NCBI RefSeq assembly: GCF_001428895.1
Contig: NZ_LMJA01000013.1
Location: 1-64,000, forward strand
Direction of reading: 5' to 3'
DNA: 64,000 bases
From: Mycobacterium sp. Root265
Lineage (GTDB): Bacteria; Actinomycetota; Actinomycetes; Mycobacteriales; Mycobacteriaceae
Shown: positions 26,252 to 34,976 of the stretch, piece after piece
Numbering within the stretch: the first letter of the stretch is position 1
Layout of the letters: each line of letters starts with the position of its first letter
The notes under the pieces: model-generated
Told to the model about the DNA's origin: nothing
The model's database searches: none
Seen by the model: the letters and a program-made list of their open reading frames with translations, nothing else
Translations under genes and position numbers: made by a program

Positions 26252-26716
26252 ATGCTCAAACTGGCAGTACCGCTGTTCGCCGCACTCGTGACGGCCGCGC
26301 CGGCGTATGCCGAACCCGCTGTGCCGCAACCGGACACCACATGTCCGTCCGACCTGACCGGTACCGCCACCCTGCCGTTCGGGCGGTCACTGCCGCTGAT
26401 CTGCCAAGACCAACGATGGCAGGCGGCCACCGCTCCCACCGATCCCAGCGATCGGTGGGTCAGCTTCGGTCCGGTGATGGCGCTGCACGGCGGCGGCCTG
26501 CGCAACCCGAACCTGTTGCCGGGCCCTTGGATCGCGACCCCGCTGGACCCGGACACCCGGTGCGCGGCGACTCAGCAGACGGTCGTCAGCGCGGGTGTCC
26601 TCGGAACTCCGGTCAAAAACGAAGGCGCTCCCGGGCAGCCGCTCTCGCTGGAGGTCCTGCCCAGCCTGTTCGACATCTCGATGACCGGGCACTGCCTGTG
26701 GGAGCGCAAAGACTAG
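26252..26716 (+). CDS. small secreted protein
   Basis: An unrecognised 154-residue exported protein with a clear signal peptide (MLKLAVPLFAALVTAAPAYA, cleavage after AYA). The mature part has four cysteines that could form disulfides (TTCPSD, LICQD, TRCAA, GHCLW). It starts 2 bp after the DUF4185 gene stop, so the two are probably cotranscribed and may act together outside the cell. It overlaps the convergent DKNYY gene by 4 bp. Confidence 0.82.
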   Translation: MLKLAVPLFAALVTAAPAYAEPAVPQPDTTCPSDLTGTATLPFGRSLPLICQDQRWQAATAPTDPSDRWVSFGPVMALHGGGLRNPNLLPGPWIATPLDPDTRCAATQQTVVSAGVLGTPVKNEGAPGQPLSLEVLPSLFDISMTGHCLWERKD

Positions 26717-27579
26717 CCGGAGAACGTGATCCGGGATGTCGAACAACCGGTGACCGCGCGACCGGCCGGGAAGGTGCGCGGTTGGGCGCCGGCGATCACA
26801 TCGCGCCGGTAGTACGCCCGGCGGTCATCGGCGGAGCATTCGAAGGCCGCGCTCAGCACCCGAAAACTGACCGGGTCGGCACCGGCGATTCCCAGCCCCA
26901 TCCAGTACGCACCGCGTGCGTCCGCGGCGTAGGCGCCGTCCAGGTGACGCAGCGAGGCGGTGTCGGCACCGGCGATCGGATCGTCGAAGTAGTAGGCGCG
27001 CGTCGCATCGGTGGCATACGCCCCGCCGAGCACCGTGAAGCTGCGCGGGTCGGCCCCGTCGACCTCGTTGCCGTTGACGTGCACACTGTCGTCATCCCGG
27101 GTGAACAGATAGTGGTCGGCATTGGAGATGACCGCGAAATGCCCCGGATCATCGGACAGCACGCTGCCGTCGGGCCAGTACACCGCGGTGCTGTCCCTGG
27201 ACAGCTCACCGTCGAGCAGTTCGAAATGCCCGGGATCGGTGCTGATCACCTGGCCACGGATATACACCTGATGGCCGTCCTTGGCGTAGCCGGGCCGGTC
27301 CAGCAGTTCGAAGGTCGCCGGGTCGGCCCCGTCGAGCCGGTGACCGTCCAGATACACCGCGTCGCGGTCCCTGGCGTAGGAACGGTCCAGCACCTCGAAG
27401 CTGCCGGCATCGGCGCCGTCGATGGCGAATGCCTTGCCGGGAAAGGCGTTCAGGTAGTAGACGTGTCCGTCACGCAGGTGGTAGCCGGCGGCGTCGAACA
27501 ACGAATTGGGCTCGCCGGGGCCGCACCCGGACAGCACCACCGCCAGGAACACCGCCACGGCCGCGGTCACTGTGCGCAT
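26713..27579 (-). CDS. DKNYY-repeat lipoprotein
   Basis: A 288-residue putative lipoprotein; signal peptide with lipobox VLSGC (Cys19). The mature part is a string of about 20-40-residue repeats of the type 'Y..D...VY..G..I.GADP.SFEVLD', the DKNYY pattern (about nine units from residue 30 to 270). Such domains are mainly known from Gram-negative bacteria and are of unknown function. The gene is monocistronic and convergent with the small secreted protein. It may bind a surface ligand; no evidence here. Confidence 0.83.
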   Translation of the reverse strand: MRTVTAAVAVFLAVVLSGCGPGEPNSLFDAAGYHLRDGHVYYLNAFPGKAFAIDGADAGSFEVLDRSYARDRDAVYLDGHRLDGADPATFELLDRPGYAKDGHQVYIRGQVISTDPGHFELLDGELSRDSTAVYWPDGSVLSDDPGHFAVISNADHYLFTRDDDSVHVNGNEVDGADPRSFTVLGGAYATDATRAYYFDDPIAGADTASLRHLDGAYAADARGAYWMGLGIAGADPVSFRVLSAAFECSADDRRAYYRRDVIAGAQPRTFPAGRAVTGCSTSRITFSG

Positions 27580-27617
27580 GACTCATCATGACGGCAGCCG
27601 CCTCACGGCTCCACCGT

Positions 27618-27911
27618 CTACGGGCACCATGTCACGACGCCGTAGGGTCCGGTCACGCACGGGAGATTGATGTGCAGGCCGGAGCGGCGCCCGTCGTCAC
27701 GCCAGCCGTTGTCGTGACCGCGCCAGCCACGGTCGTCGTGCCGATCGTTGACCCACGGGGGATCCTGGGCGAATTGCATACCGCTACCGCCGGGCGACGG
27801 CGGCGCGGCGTTCGCAGCACCGGCACTGACTCCCAGCACCATTGCGAGTGATCCGGCACCGATCGCGCCGACCATTTCCGCCCTTCGCGCAAGCTGTTTC
27901 ATGTCGATCAT
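27618..27911 (-). CDS. small secreted protein with leaderless promoter
   Basis: A 97-residue exported protein. The N-terminal signal segment (about 10-36) ends ANAA. The mature peptide of about 60 residues is rich in His, Asp, Arg and Trp (WVNDRHDDRGWRGHDNGW) and ends LPCVTGPYGVVTWCP with two Cys. Similar small mycobacterial exported proteins exist without a function. A -10 box (TAAGTT) places the transcript start at the ATG at 27911; another ATG lies three codons later. The His/Asp cluster could bind a metal, which is speculation. Confidence 0.78.
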   Translation of the reverse strand: MIDMKQLARRAEMVGAIGAGSLAMVLGVSAGAANAAPPSPGGSGMQFAQDPPWVNDRHDDRGWRGHDNGWRDDGRRSGLHINLPCVTGPYGVVTWCP

Positions 27912-27917
27912 GCCTAT

Positions 27918-27933
27918 AACTTAGCACAGCTAA
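27918..27933 (-). promoter_or_regulatory. -10 box with overlapping TTAGC-N3-GCTAA palindrome
   Basis: TTAGCACAGCTAA (27921-27933) is a perfect inverted repeat with 3-nt centre. It overlaps the minus-strand -10 box TAAGTT (27923-27918), which is 6 nt before the ATG at 27911. A repressor bound here would block the small secreted protein gene. The binding protein is unknown. Confidence 0.55.
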
Positions 27934-27993
27934 TAAAATGGGCGCCTGCGCTCGCTCCGGCCGCATCCGCGCGGGCCGGGCGGCCGCACTGCA

Positions 27994-27999
27994 TAGACT
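27994..27999 (+). promoter_or_regulatory. -10 box of xdhC (leaderless)
   Basis: TAGACT ends 6 nt before the GTG at 28006, the leaderless pattern; no ribosome site is visible. Confidence 0.55.
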
Positions 28000-28005
28000 T
28001 CAACG

Positions 28006-29163
28006 GTGCGCGAGGTTCTCGACGACCTGATGACCACCTGGCGGGCCGGCGGCACCGCCGGCCTCGCCACCGTGGTGCGGACCATCAAGTCTGCACCCCG
28101 GCCCGCCGGGGCGGCATTGGTCGTCGCCCCCGACGGTACCGTGGCCGGTTCGGTATCCGGTGGCTGCGTCGAGGGGGCGGTCTACGAGCTGGCCACCGAG
28201 GTGGTCGACACCGGGGCACCCGCGTTGCAGCGCTACGGCTTCAGCGACGATGACGCCTTCGCCGTCGGCCTGACCTGTGGCGGCATCCTGGACGTGTTCG
28301 TGGAACCGGTGTCGCAGCAGACGTTTCCACAGCTCGCCGAGGTCGCTGCGGCCATCGACGCACACCGGCCGATTGCGGTGGCCACGATCATCGCCCATCC
28401 GGAGGATGCCTGGGTGGGCCGCAGGCTCATCGTGGAACCCGATGCCGCGACGGGTTCGCTCGGGTCGGCACGTGCCGATGCCGCGGTCGCCGACGACGCC
28501 CGCGGCCTGCTGCTGGCCGGCCGCACCGCGGTGCTGTCCTACGGCCCGGACGGTGAGCGGGTGGATGAGACGGCCGAGACCGGCATGGCCGTCTTCGTCG
28601 CCAGCTACGCCCCGCGCCCGCGCATGCTGATCTTCGGCGCCATCGATTTCGCGGCCGCCCTGGCCCAGCAGGGGGCCTTCCTCGGCTACCGGGTGACGGT
28701 GTGCGATGCCCGGCCGGTCTTCGCCACCGAAGCACGCTTCCCGGCGGCCGACGACGTGGTCGTGGACTGGCCCGACCGCTATCTGCGCGCCCAGCAGGAC
28801 GCCGGCGCCATCGACGGCCGCACCGCGATATGCGTGCTGACCCACGACCCCAAGTTCGACGTGCCCGCCCTGGAGGTGGCACTGCGACTGCCGCAGATCG
28901 GCTATATCGGGGCCATGGGTTCGCGGCGCACCCATCTCGACCGCCTCGCCCGGTTACGCGAGGCGGGGATCACCGATGCCGATCTGGCGGGGCTGTCGAG
29001 CCCGATCGGACTGGACCTCGGGGCGCGCACCCCCGAGGAGACCGCTGTCTCGATCGTGGCCGAGATCATCGCCCGCCGGTGGGGCGGCGGGGGTCGCCCG
29101 CTGGCCGCGGTGGACGGTCGGATCCACCACGAGCGGGCCGACACCAGCATCAACGTGCGGTAA
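28006..29163 (+). CDS. XdhC/CoxF-family molybdenum cofactor insertion protein
   Basis: A 385-residue XdhC-type protein. The N-terminal domain has SVSGGCVEGAVYE and LTCGG (Cys residues conserved in the family), and the C-terminal Rossmann domain has IFGAIDFAAALAQ, VCVL-type strands and GAMGSRRTH. XdhC proteins bind molybdenum cofactor, see to its sulfuration and hand it to xanthine-oxidase-family enzymes. Here it is placed 111 bp before the large subunit, so it probably matures that enzyme. GTG start from a leaderless promoter. Confidence 0.9.
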   Translation: MREVLDDLMTTWRAGGTAGLATVVRTIKSAPRPAGAALVVAPDGTVAGSVSGGCVEGAVYELATEVVDTGAPALQRYGFSDDDAFAVGLTCGGILDVFVEPVSQQTFPQLAEVAAAIDAHRPIAVATIIAHPEDAWVGRRLIVEPDAATGSLGSARADAAVADDARGLLLAGRTAVLSYGPDGERVDETAETGMAVFVASYAPRPRMLIFGAIDFAAALAQQGAFLGYRVTVCDARPVFATEARFPAADDVVVDWPDRYLRAQQDAGAIDGRTAICVLTHDPKFDVPALEVALRLPQIGYIGAMGSRRTHLDRLARLREAGITDADLAGLSSPIGLDLGARTPEETAVSIVAEIIARRWGGGGRPLAAVDGRIHHERADTSINVR

Positions 29164-29274
29164 CGCCACTCTCTTCTTTTGGAACGCTGCTTCTCGGGGT
29201 AGGCTAACGCCGCTCGCATCAACGTGTGACACAGCCCACTTACACGCGCAAGCATTCGAGGAACAGGAGCCCCT

Positions 29275-31608
29275 GTGACGGGAACCGTCGCCGCTCGCTA
29301 CGCAGGCACCCGGGTGCCACGAATCGAAGATGCCCGCCTGCTCACCGGCAAGGGCACCTTCGTCGATGATGTGCAGCGGCCCGGCATGCTGCATGCCTGC
29401 TTCGTGCGCAGCCCTTTCGCGCACGCCACCATCAACCGCATCGATACCGCGGCCGCGCTCGCGCTGCCCGGCGTGCAGGCGGTGTTCACCGCCGCCGACA
29501 TCAACCCCGGCGTGCACGAGGCCTGGCACGCGGTGGCCGGCAAGGATGTCCCCGACACCCCGCGCCCGCCGCTGGCCGAGGGCGAGGTGAAGTTCGTCGG
29601 CGACCCGGTCGCCATCGTCATCGCCGAGAGCCGGCGCCTGGCCGAGGACGCCGTCGACCTCGTCGACGTCGACTACACCCAGCTGCCCGCCGTCGCCGAC
29701 TTCCGCAAAGCAATCGGCGGTGCCGCCGAAGACATTCCCGTCGTGCACGAGGCCTACCCCGACAACGTCGCCGGCGGGATGGGCGGGATGCCGCCGGACG
29801 AGGAGCTGTTCGCCTCGGCGGCCCATGTGGTCGAAGAACGTATCTACCAACAGATGTACGTGCCGGTGCCGATGGAGACCCGCGGGATCGTCGTCGAGTG
29901 GACGGCAGGCACCTCCGAGCTCACCATCTGGGGCTCTACCCAGACACCGCACGAACTGCGTGCGTTCGCCGCCCGGCTGCTCGGCATCCCCGCCCAGGGC
30001 GTGCGGGTCATCGTCCGCGACACCGGCGGCGGATTCGGCCAGAAGGTCGTCCCGATGCGCGAGGACATGAGCATCATGCTGGCCGCACGCCGGGTGCCGG
30101 CGCCGCTGAAGTGGATCGAGGACCGCCGCGAGAACCTGATGTCGGCCGGGCAGTCCCGGCACGTCGACGGCACCGTCCGGATGGCCTTCGACGCCGAAGG
30201 GAAGATCCTGGCCGCCGATATCGACTTCGTCCAGGACGTCGGCTCCTACCCGACGCCCTACCCAGTGCTCACCACCGCCGCGATCGGCATGTTCTTCCCC
30301 GGCCCCTACCGGGTGCCCAAGGCCAGCTTCAACTACAAGACGGTGTTCTCCAACACCCCCGGCCTGCACGCCTACCGCGGCCCGTGGCAGTACGAAACCC
30401 TCACCCGGGAAATGCTTCTCGACATCGCCGCGCGCAAGATCGGGATGGATCCCGCGGAGCTTCGGCGCATCAACATCCTGCGCGGGGACGAGATGCCCTA
30501 CTTCAATCCCAACGGCATGCCCTATGACAACTGCGCACCCGCCGACACCTTCGAGCAGGCCGTCAAGATCCTCGACCTCGAGGGTTTCCGCAAGGAACAG
30601 GCCGAAGCGCTGGCCCAGGGCCGCTACATCGGGCTCGGGTTCTCGGCCTACATCGAACCCACCGGTGCGGCGACAGGGAACCTCGCCACCGAGGGCGCCA
30701 CCATCCGGATGGAATCCACGGGCAAGATCAACGTCTACGTCAACGGCGGTTCCAGCGGAAACAGCATCGAGACCACAGTCGTCCAGCTCACCGCAGATGT
30801 GTTGGGCGCCAACATCAACGACGTGGCCACCATCCAGGGCGACACCGCGGTGACACCGTACGGCGCGGGCACCCAGGGCAGTCGCAGCGCGCCCATGACC
30901 GCGGGCGCGGTGAACGAGGCGGGCACCATCCTGCGCCGCCAGATCGTCGCGATCGCGGCCCAGATGCTCGGCGCCGAGGCCGACGACATCGAGCTGGCCG
31001 ATTCACGGGCCATCCTCATCAGCGATCGCGAGAAGAGCGTCGGCTTCTCCGACATCGCCTACCGGTCCTACTATGACCCCGCTCAGCTGGGCGGGGTCTC
31101 CCCCACCCTGGAGGCCACCGCGCGGTTCAACTCACAGGCGATGATCCACTGGGCCAATGCAACCCACGCCTGCACCTGCGAGGTCGACGTCGTCACCGGC
31201 CAGGTGACGCTGACCCGATACATCGTCAGCGAGGACGTCGGCCCGATGATCAACCCGAACGTGGTCGAGGGCCAGGTGGCCGGCGGCACCGTGCAGGGCA
31301 TCGGCGGCGCACTGCTGGAACAGCTGGCCTACGACGACGCCGGCAATCCGATCGCCTCGACGTTCGTGGACTATCTGCTGCCCACCGCCACCGAGGTACC
31401 GACCATCGAGTTCGGTCACATCGAGATCCCGGGACCCGGCGTCGGCGGCTACAAGGGTGCCGGCGAGGGCGGCGCCATCGGGTCGCCGCCCGCCGTCATC
31501 AACGCCATCAACGACGCGCTCGCCCCCTTGGGTGTGACGGTCACCCAGATGCCCGCCACCCCGGCCAAGATCGTCGACCTGATCGAGAACGCCAGAAAGG
31601 ACCGCTGA
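29275..31608 (+). CDS. molybdenum hydroxylase large subunit (CoxL/xanthine dehydrogenase-like)
   Basis: A 777-residue molybdopterin-binding subunit of the xanthine oxidase family. The N-terminal 'hammerhead' domain is at about 20-140. GGGFGQK near 246 and the catalytic Glu loop GAGEGGAIG near 728 are intact. The active-site loop reads AYRGPWQYET near 365, not the AYxCSFR of true aerobic CO dehydrogenases. It therefore probably hydroxylates an aldehyde or aromatic/heterocyclic compound. GTG start with an AGGAACAGGAG leader. It forms a complex with the FAD and 2Fe-2S subunits encoded after coxG. Confidence 0.93.
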   Translation: MTGTVAARYAGTRVPRIEDARLLTGKGTFVDDVQRPGMLHACFVRSPFAHATINRIDTAAALALPGVQAVFTAADINPGVHEAWHAVAGKDVPDTPRPPLAEGEVKFVGDPVAIVIAESRRLAEDAVDLVDVDYTQLPAVADFRKAIGGAAEDIPVVHEAYPDNVAGGMGGMPPDEELFASAAHVVEERIYQQMYVPVPMETRGIVVEWTAGTSELTIWGSTQTPHELRAFAARLLGIPAQGVRVIVRDTGGGFGQKVVPMREDMSIMLAARRVPAPLKWIEDRRENLMSAGQSRHVDGTVRMAFDAEGKILAADIDFVQDVGSYPTPYPVLTTAAIGMFFPGPYRVPKASFNYKTVFSNTPGLHAYRGPWQYETLTREMLLDIAARKIGMDPAELRRINILRGDEMPYFNPNGMPYDNCAPADTFEQAVKILDLEGFRKEQAEALAQGRYIGLGFSAYIEPTGAATGNLATEGATIRMESTGKINVYVNGGSSGNSIETTVVQLTADVLGANINDVATIQGDTAVTPYGAGTQGSRSAPMTAGAVNEAGTILRRQIVAIAAQMLGAEADDIELADSRAILISDREKSVGFSDIAYRSYYDPAQLGGVSPTLEATARFNSQAMIHWANATHACTCEVDVVTGQVTLTRYIVSEDVGPMINPNVVEGQVAGGTVQGIGGALLEQLAYDDAGNPIASTFVDYLLPTATEVPTIEFGHIEIPGPGVGGYKGAGEGGAIGSPPAVINAINDALAPLGVTVTQMPATPAKIVDLIENARKDR

Positions 31609-31611
31609 AAC

Positions 31612-32298
31612 GTGGAGCTGAACAACGAATTCCGGGTCGCGGTGCCCACCGCCACCGTCTGGGAGGTTTTCACCGATGTGGAACGGGTGGCCCCGTGCCT
31701 GCCGGGAGCCACCCTGCTCAGCGTCGACGGCGATGACTTCACCGGGGCGGTGAAGGTCAAGGTCGGACCGATCACGGTGTCCTACAAGGGCGTGGCGACC
31801 TACCAGGAGAAGGACAGCGCAGCCCAGCGGATCGTGCTCAAGGCCGAGGGCAAGGAGACCCGCGGCAACGGCACCGCCGCAGCCACCGTGACCGCCCAGC
31901 TCAAGGACGAGGGAGACGCCACCACGGTGGTGATCACCACCGATCTCGCCATCTCCGGCAAGGCCGCCCAGTTCGGCCGCGGCGTGCTCGCCGATGTCTC
32001 GGGCAACCTGATCGCCCAGTTCGCCCGCAGCCTGGAGGCCGAACTACTCGGTGGCGCACCGTCTGCCACCTCCGCACCGTCCACCGAGACGGCCACCGCC
32101 GCCGCGCAACCCTCCGACTCCGTCGACCTGCTCAAGGTGGTCGCCGTGCCGGTGGCCAAGCGCTACGGACCCGCCGTCGCCGCGGCCGCGGCCGCCGGCG
32201 CCGCCGGATTCCTGGTCGGCCGGCGCAGGCGCACCGCCGCCGCCCCGCCCACGGTGTCCGCCGAACTGCAGGCCCTGCTGACCCGGTTGCTCGCGTGA
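31612..32298 (+). CDS. CoxG-like SRPBCC protein
   Basis: A 228-residue protein. The N-terminal SRPBCC/CoxG domain (about 1-150) has VWEVFTDVERVAPCLPGA and GKAAQFGRGVLADVSGNL. An Ala/Thr-rich linker and a C-terminal hydrophobic stretch with a basic end (AAGFLVGRRRR, near 205) follow. CoxG recruits CO dehydrogenase to the membrane in Oligotropha, so a membrane-docking role for this hydroxylase is likely. The GTG start is 3 bp after the large subunit stop, and it overlaps the FAD subunit gene by 4 bp. Confidence 0.88.
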   Translation: MELNNEFRVAVPTATVWEVFTDVERVAPCLPGATLLSVDGDDFTGAVKVKVGPITVSYKGVATYQEKDSAAQRIVLKAEGKETRGNGTAAATVTAQLKDEGDATTVVITTDLAISGKAAQFGRGVLADVSGNLIAQFARSLEAELLGGAPSATSAPSTETATAAAQPSDSVDLLKVVAVPVAKRYGPAVAAAAAAGAAGFLVGRRRRTAAAPPTVSAELQALLTRLLA

Positions 32299-33170
32299 AG
32301 GCCGCCCCGTTCGCCTATCACCGGGCCGAGTCGGTGAAGGAAGCCGCGGACGTGCTGGCCGAATTCGGTGACGAGGCCAAGGTGCTCGCGGGCGGGCAGA
32401 GCCTGATCCCGCTGCTGGCGATGCGGCTGACCCATTTCGAGAACCTGGTGGACATCTCCCGGGTACCCGAACTGCAGGGCATCGACCTGATCGAGGACGA
32501 GGTGGTCATCGGCGCCGGCACCGCGCACGCGTTGGTGGGCATGGACGACGAGGTCGCCGATTCGGTGCCGCTGCTGTCCCTGGCCACCCCGCACATCGGG
32601 CATTTCCAGATCCGCAACCGGGGCACCCTCGGCGGCGCGATCGCCCACGCCGACCCGGCGGCCGAATTCGCCGCGGTGGCACTGACGCTGGATGCCACCA
32701 TCGACGCCGCGTCCTCGCGGGGTGACCGCCAGATCGCGGCCTCGGATTTCTTCACCGGCCTGTGGGAGAACTCGCTGGCCGCCGATGAGCTGCTGCGCGC
32801 GGTGCGCTTCCCGGTCTGGTCCGGGCGAACCGGCTTCGCCGTGCACGAGTTCGCGCGCAGACACGGTGATTTCGCGATCGCCGGCGCGACGGTGGCCGTC
32901 GAACTCGACACCGAGGATCGCGTCAAGCGCTGCGCGGTGGGGCTGCTCGGGCTGGGTTCCACCCCCGAGCGGGGCACGCCGGCCGAGCGGGCGATCACCG
33001 GCAGACCCGTCTCCGACATCACCGCAGAGGAATTCGGCCGGCTCGCGCTGTCCGAACTGCACGACGTCCCCGCCGACCTCCAGGGTTCGGCGTCCTACCG
33101 CATCCGGGTGGGAGCGGCGATGGTCGCCCGCGCCTGGACCGACGCCACCACGGAGGCCCTCGATGCATGA
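32295..33170 (+). CDS. FAD-binding subunit of molybdenum hydroxylase (CoxM-like)
   Basis: A 291-residue FAD_binding_5-type subunit. The flavin loop is AGGQSLIPLLAMR near 32-45, and a second flavin motif, TLGGAIAHADPAAE, lies near 113. A CO_deh_flav_C domain makes up the C-terminal third. It transfers electrons from the iron-sulfur subunit to the acceptor. It overlaps coxG by 4 bp (GTGA) and the 2Fe-2S gene by 8 bp. Confidence 0.92.
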   Translation: MKAAPFAYHRAESVKEAADVLAEFGDEAKVLAGGQSLIPLLAMRLTHFENLVDISRVPELQGIDLIEDEVVIGAGTAHALVGMDDEVADSVPLLSLATPHIGHFQIRNRGTLGGAIAHADPAAEFAAVALTLDATIDAASSRGDRQIAASDFFTGLWENSLAADELLRAVRFPVWSGRTGFAVHEFARRHGDFAIAGATVAVELDTEDRVKRCAVGLLGLGSTPERGTPAERAITGRPVSDITAEEFGRLALSELHDVPADLQGSASYRIRVGAAMVARAWTDATTEALDA

Positions 33171-33636
33171 ACTTCCCATCGCGGTGTCGGTGAACGGACG
33201 CGAGTACCGCGACACCGTCGAACCACGCGTGACGCTGGCCGATCACCTGCGCGAGAACTGCGGTCTGACCGGCACGCACCTGGGCTGCGAGCACGGCGCC
33301 TGCGGTGCATGCACGGTCCTGCTGGACGGTCAGGCCGTGCGGTCCTGCCTGGTGCTGGCCGTGCAGGCCGACGGCCGGGAGGTGACCACCGTGGAGGGCA
33401 TCGCGTCCCCGGACGGCGAGCTGTCCCCGGTGCAGGCCGCCATGCGGGAATGCCACGGCCTGCAGTGCGGCTTCTGCACACCGGGTTTCGTCACCTCCAT
33501 CACCGCACTGCTGGCCGAAAACCCCGACCCCACCGACGCGGAGATCCGCGAAGGACTGTCCGGCAACTTCTGCCGGTGCACGGGTTATCAGGGCATCGTC
33601 AATGCGGTGAAACGCGCCGCCGAGGTCATGAGTTAA
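33163..33636 (+). CDS. 2Fe-2S subunit of molybdenum hydroxylase (CoxS-like)
   Basis: A 157-residue iron-sulfur subunit. The first cluster is held by Cys42, Cys47, Cys50 and Cys62 ([10 protein letters not shown]...C), the second by Cys102, Cys105, Cys137 and Cys139 (CGFC...CRC). The ATG at 33163 gives a normal family length; the longer frame is read-through of the FAD gene. It carries electrons from the molybdenum site to FAD. Confidence 0.95.
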   Translation: MHELPIAVSVNGREYRDTVEPRVTLADHLRENCGLTGTHLGCEHGACGACTVLLDGQAVRSCLVLAVQADGREVTTVEGIASPDGELSPVQAAMRECHGLQCGFCTPGFVTSITALLAENPDPTDAEIREGLSGNFCRCTGYQGIVNAVKRAAEVMS

Positions 33637-33745
33637 CCGAGCGCCTCCTGGGCCGCTGCCGTGATCGACGGGTTGGGTAACGTCGGGTATCTGGCCGCCG
33701 ATAGTCACCACGACGCTTCCCTCGGGGTGACGGGACAGGAGAACC

Positions 33746-34084
33746 ATGAGGACCACGACGATCAAGGGCGCCTTCGCCGCGGCCGTGCTCGCCGCCGGCA
33801 CCGCGATCGCGCTGGCCGCACCGGCCATAGCCGACGAACAGCTCGACCAGCAGTTCCTCACGGCGCTCTCCGAGCGCGGCGTATCCGTGGGCAGCGACTC
33901 CAAGGCGATCGACATGGCCCAGTCGATGTGCCGCAAGCTGGGTAACGGCAGCAAGAAGGGCATCGAGACCGCGCTGTACTACATCAAGGACCACACCAAC
34001 CTGGCCGACGACGAGATCACCACGTTCGCCGGAGTGGCGGCGCAGGCGTACTGCGCCGACAAGCTGCAGAAGCAGTCCGGCTAA
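33746..34084 (+). CDS. DUF732-family secreted protein
   Basis: A 112-residue exported protein; signal peptide ending AAPAIA-D near residue 29. The mature domain matches mycobacterial DUF732 (DQQFLTALSERGVSVGS, Cys in AQSMCRKL and AQAYCADKL, probably one disulfide). Function unknown. ACAGGAGAACC precedes the ATG. It overlaps the convergent SDR by 4 bp. Confidence 0.9.
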   Translation: MRTTTIKGAFAAAVLAAGTAIALAAPAIADEQLDQQFLTALSERGVSVGSDSKAIDMAQSMCRKLGNGSKKGIETALYYIKDHTNLADDEITTFAGVAAQAYCADKLQKQSG

Positions 34085-34917
34085 CTCTCGACGACCCCGC
34101 GCAGGCCGTCCGCGCCGAAAACCGGCTCCAGCATCGCCGACAGGTCGGGCCCGCGGCGCAGACCGTGTCCGCCGTCGATGTTGATGACCTGGCCGGTGAT
34201 CCACCCCGAGGCATCGCTGAGCAGGAACACCGCGGCGTTGGCGATGTCTTCGACCTCGCCGTGCCGCGGTAGCGGCGTGTTGGCCGCGTAGTCGCCCTTG
34301 AGCTCTGGCATGGACAGGATCGGGGCGACCATATCGGTGGCGATCAACCCCGGACGGATCGAGTTGACCCGCACCCAGGACGGGCCGAGCTCGTCGGCGG
34401 CCAGCATCATCAGGTGATCCAGCGCGGCCTTGGTGACACCGTAGGCACCGAACCAGCGGTGGGTACTACCTGCGGCGATCGACGAGATCCCGATGAACGA
34501 GCCGCCGCCGCCGCGCACCAACTCACGCGCCGAATGCTTGAGCACGTACATGCTGCCGTTGACGTTCAGATCGACGGCGCGGCGCCACCCGTCGGAGTCG
34601 ACCTGGGTGAGCGGGCCGATGGTCTCGGTGCCGCCGGCGCAGTGCACCACCCCGTTCAGCCGGCCCGTCCAGGCGGTTGCGGCGTCGACGGCGCGGGCCA
34701 CCTCGTCCTCGTTGGTGACGTCGGCGGGTTCGAAGCGGACCTCGCCGTCTCCGGATCCCGCGGTGATCTCGTCTACCGCCGCCGACAGCTTGTCGGCGTT
34801 ACGCCCGACCAACATCGCGTTGCCGCCGCTGGCCACCACGGCTGCGGCCACACCCTTGCCGATTCCGCTTCCGCCGCCGGTCACCAGGACCGTCTGTCCT
34901 GCCAAAGTAATTTGCAC
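34081..34917 (-). CDS. short-chain dehydrogenase/reductase (Rv3485c type)
   Basis: A 278-residue SDR with TGGGSGIG (10-17), HCAGG (about 88), Ser in GISSIAA and YGVTK as the YxxxK pair (about 155), and the terminal TGQVINIDGG. The GTG at 34917 is the best start because homology begins at once and no in-frame ATG precedes it; no clear ribosome site is seen. It sits before otsA in opposite orientation, as an SDR does in M. tuberculosis (Rv3485c, near Rv3490). Substrate unknown. Confidence 0.85.
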   Translation of the reverse strand: MQITLAGQTVLVTGGGSGIGKGVAAAVVASGGNAMLVGRNADKLSAAVDEITAGSGDGEVRFEPADVTNEDEVARAVDAATAWTGRLNGVVHCAGGTETIGPLTQVDSDGWRRAVDLNVNGSMYVLKHSARELVRGGGGSFIGISSIAAGSTHRWFGAYGVTKAALDHLMMLAADELGPSWVRVNSIRPGLIATDMVAPILSMPELKGDYAANTPLPRHGEVEDIANAAVFLLSDASGWITGQVINIDGGHGLRRGPDLSAMLEPVFGADGLRGVVES

Positions 34918-34964
34918 AGCTACACATTTACACGGGTGCCGACGGCGGTGGCCCGGACTTCGCA

Positions 34965-34970
34965 TAGAAT
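34965..34970 (+). promoter_or_regulatory. -10 box of the otsA operon (leaderless)
   Basis: TAGAAT, close to consensus, ends 6 nt before the ATG of the 54-codon gene at 34977. It marks the first translated codon of the otsA transcript. Confidence 0.65.
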
Positions 34971-34976
34971 TACGAG

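Noticed and set aside
29275-33636. True aerobic CO dehydrogenase (form I)
   Set aside because: The large subunit lacks the AYxCSFR loop; only the general molybdenum hydroxylase family can be supported.
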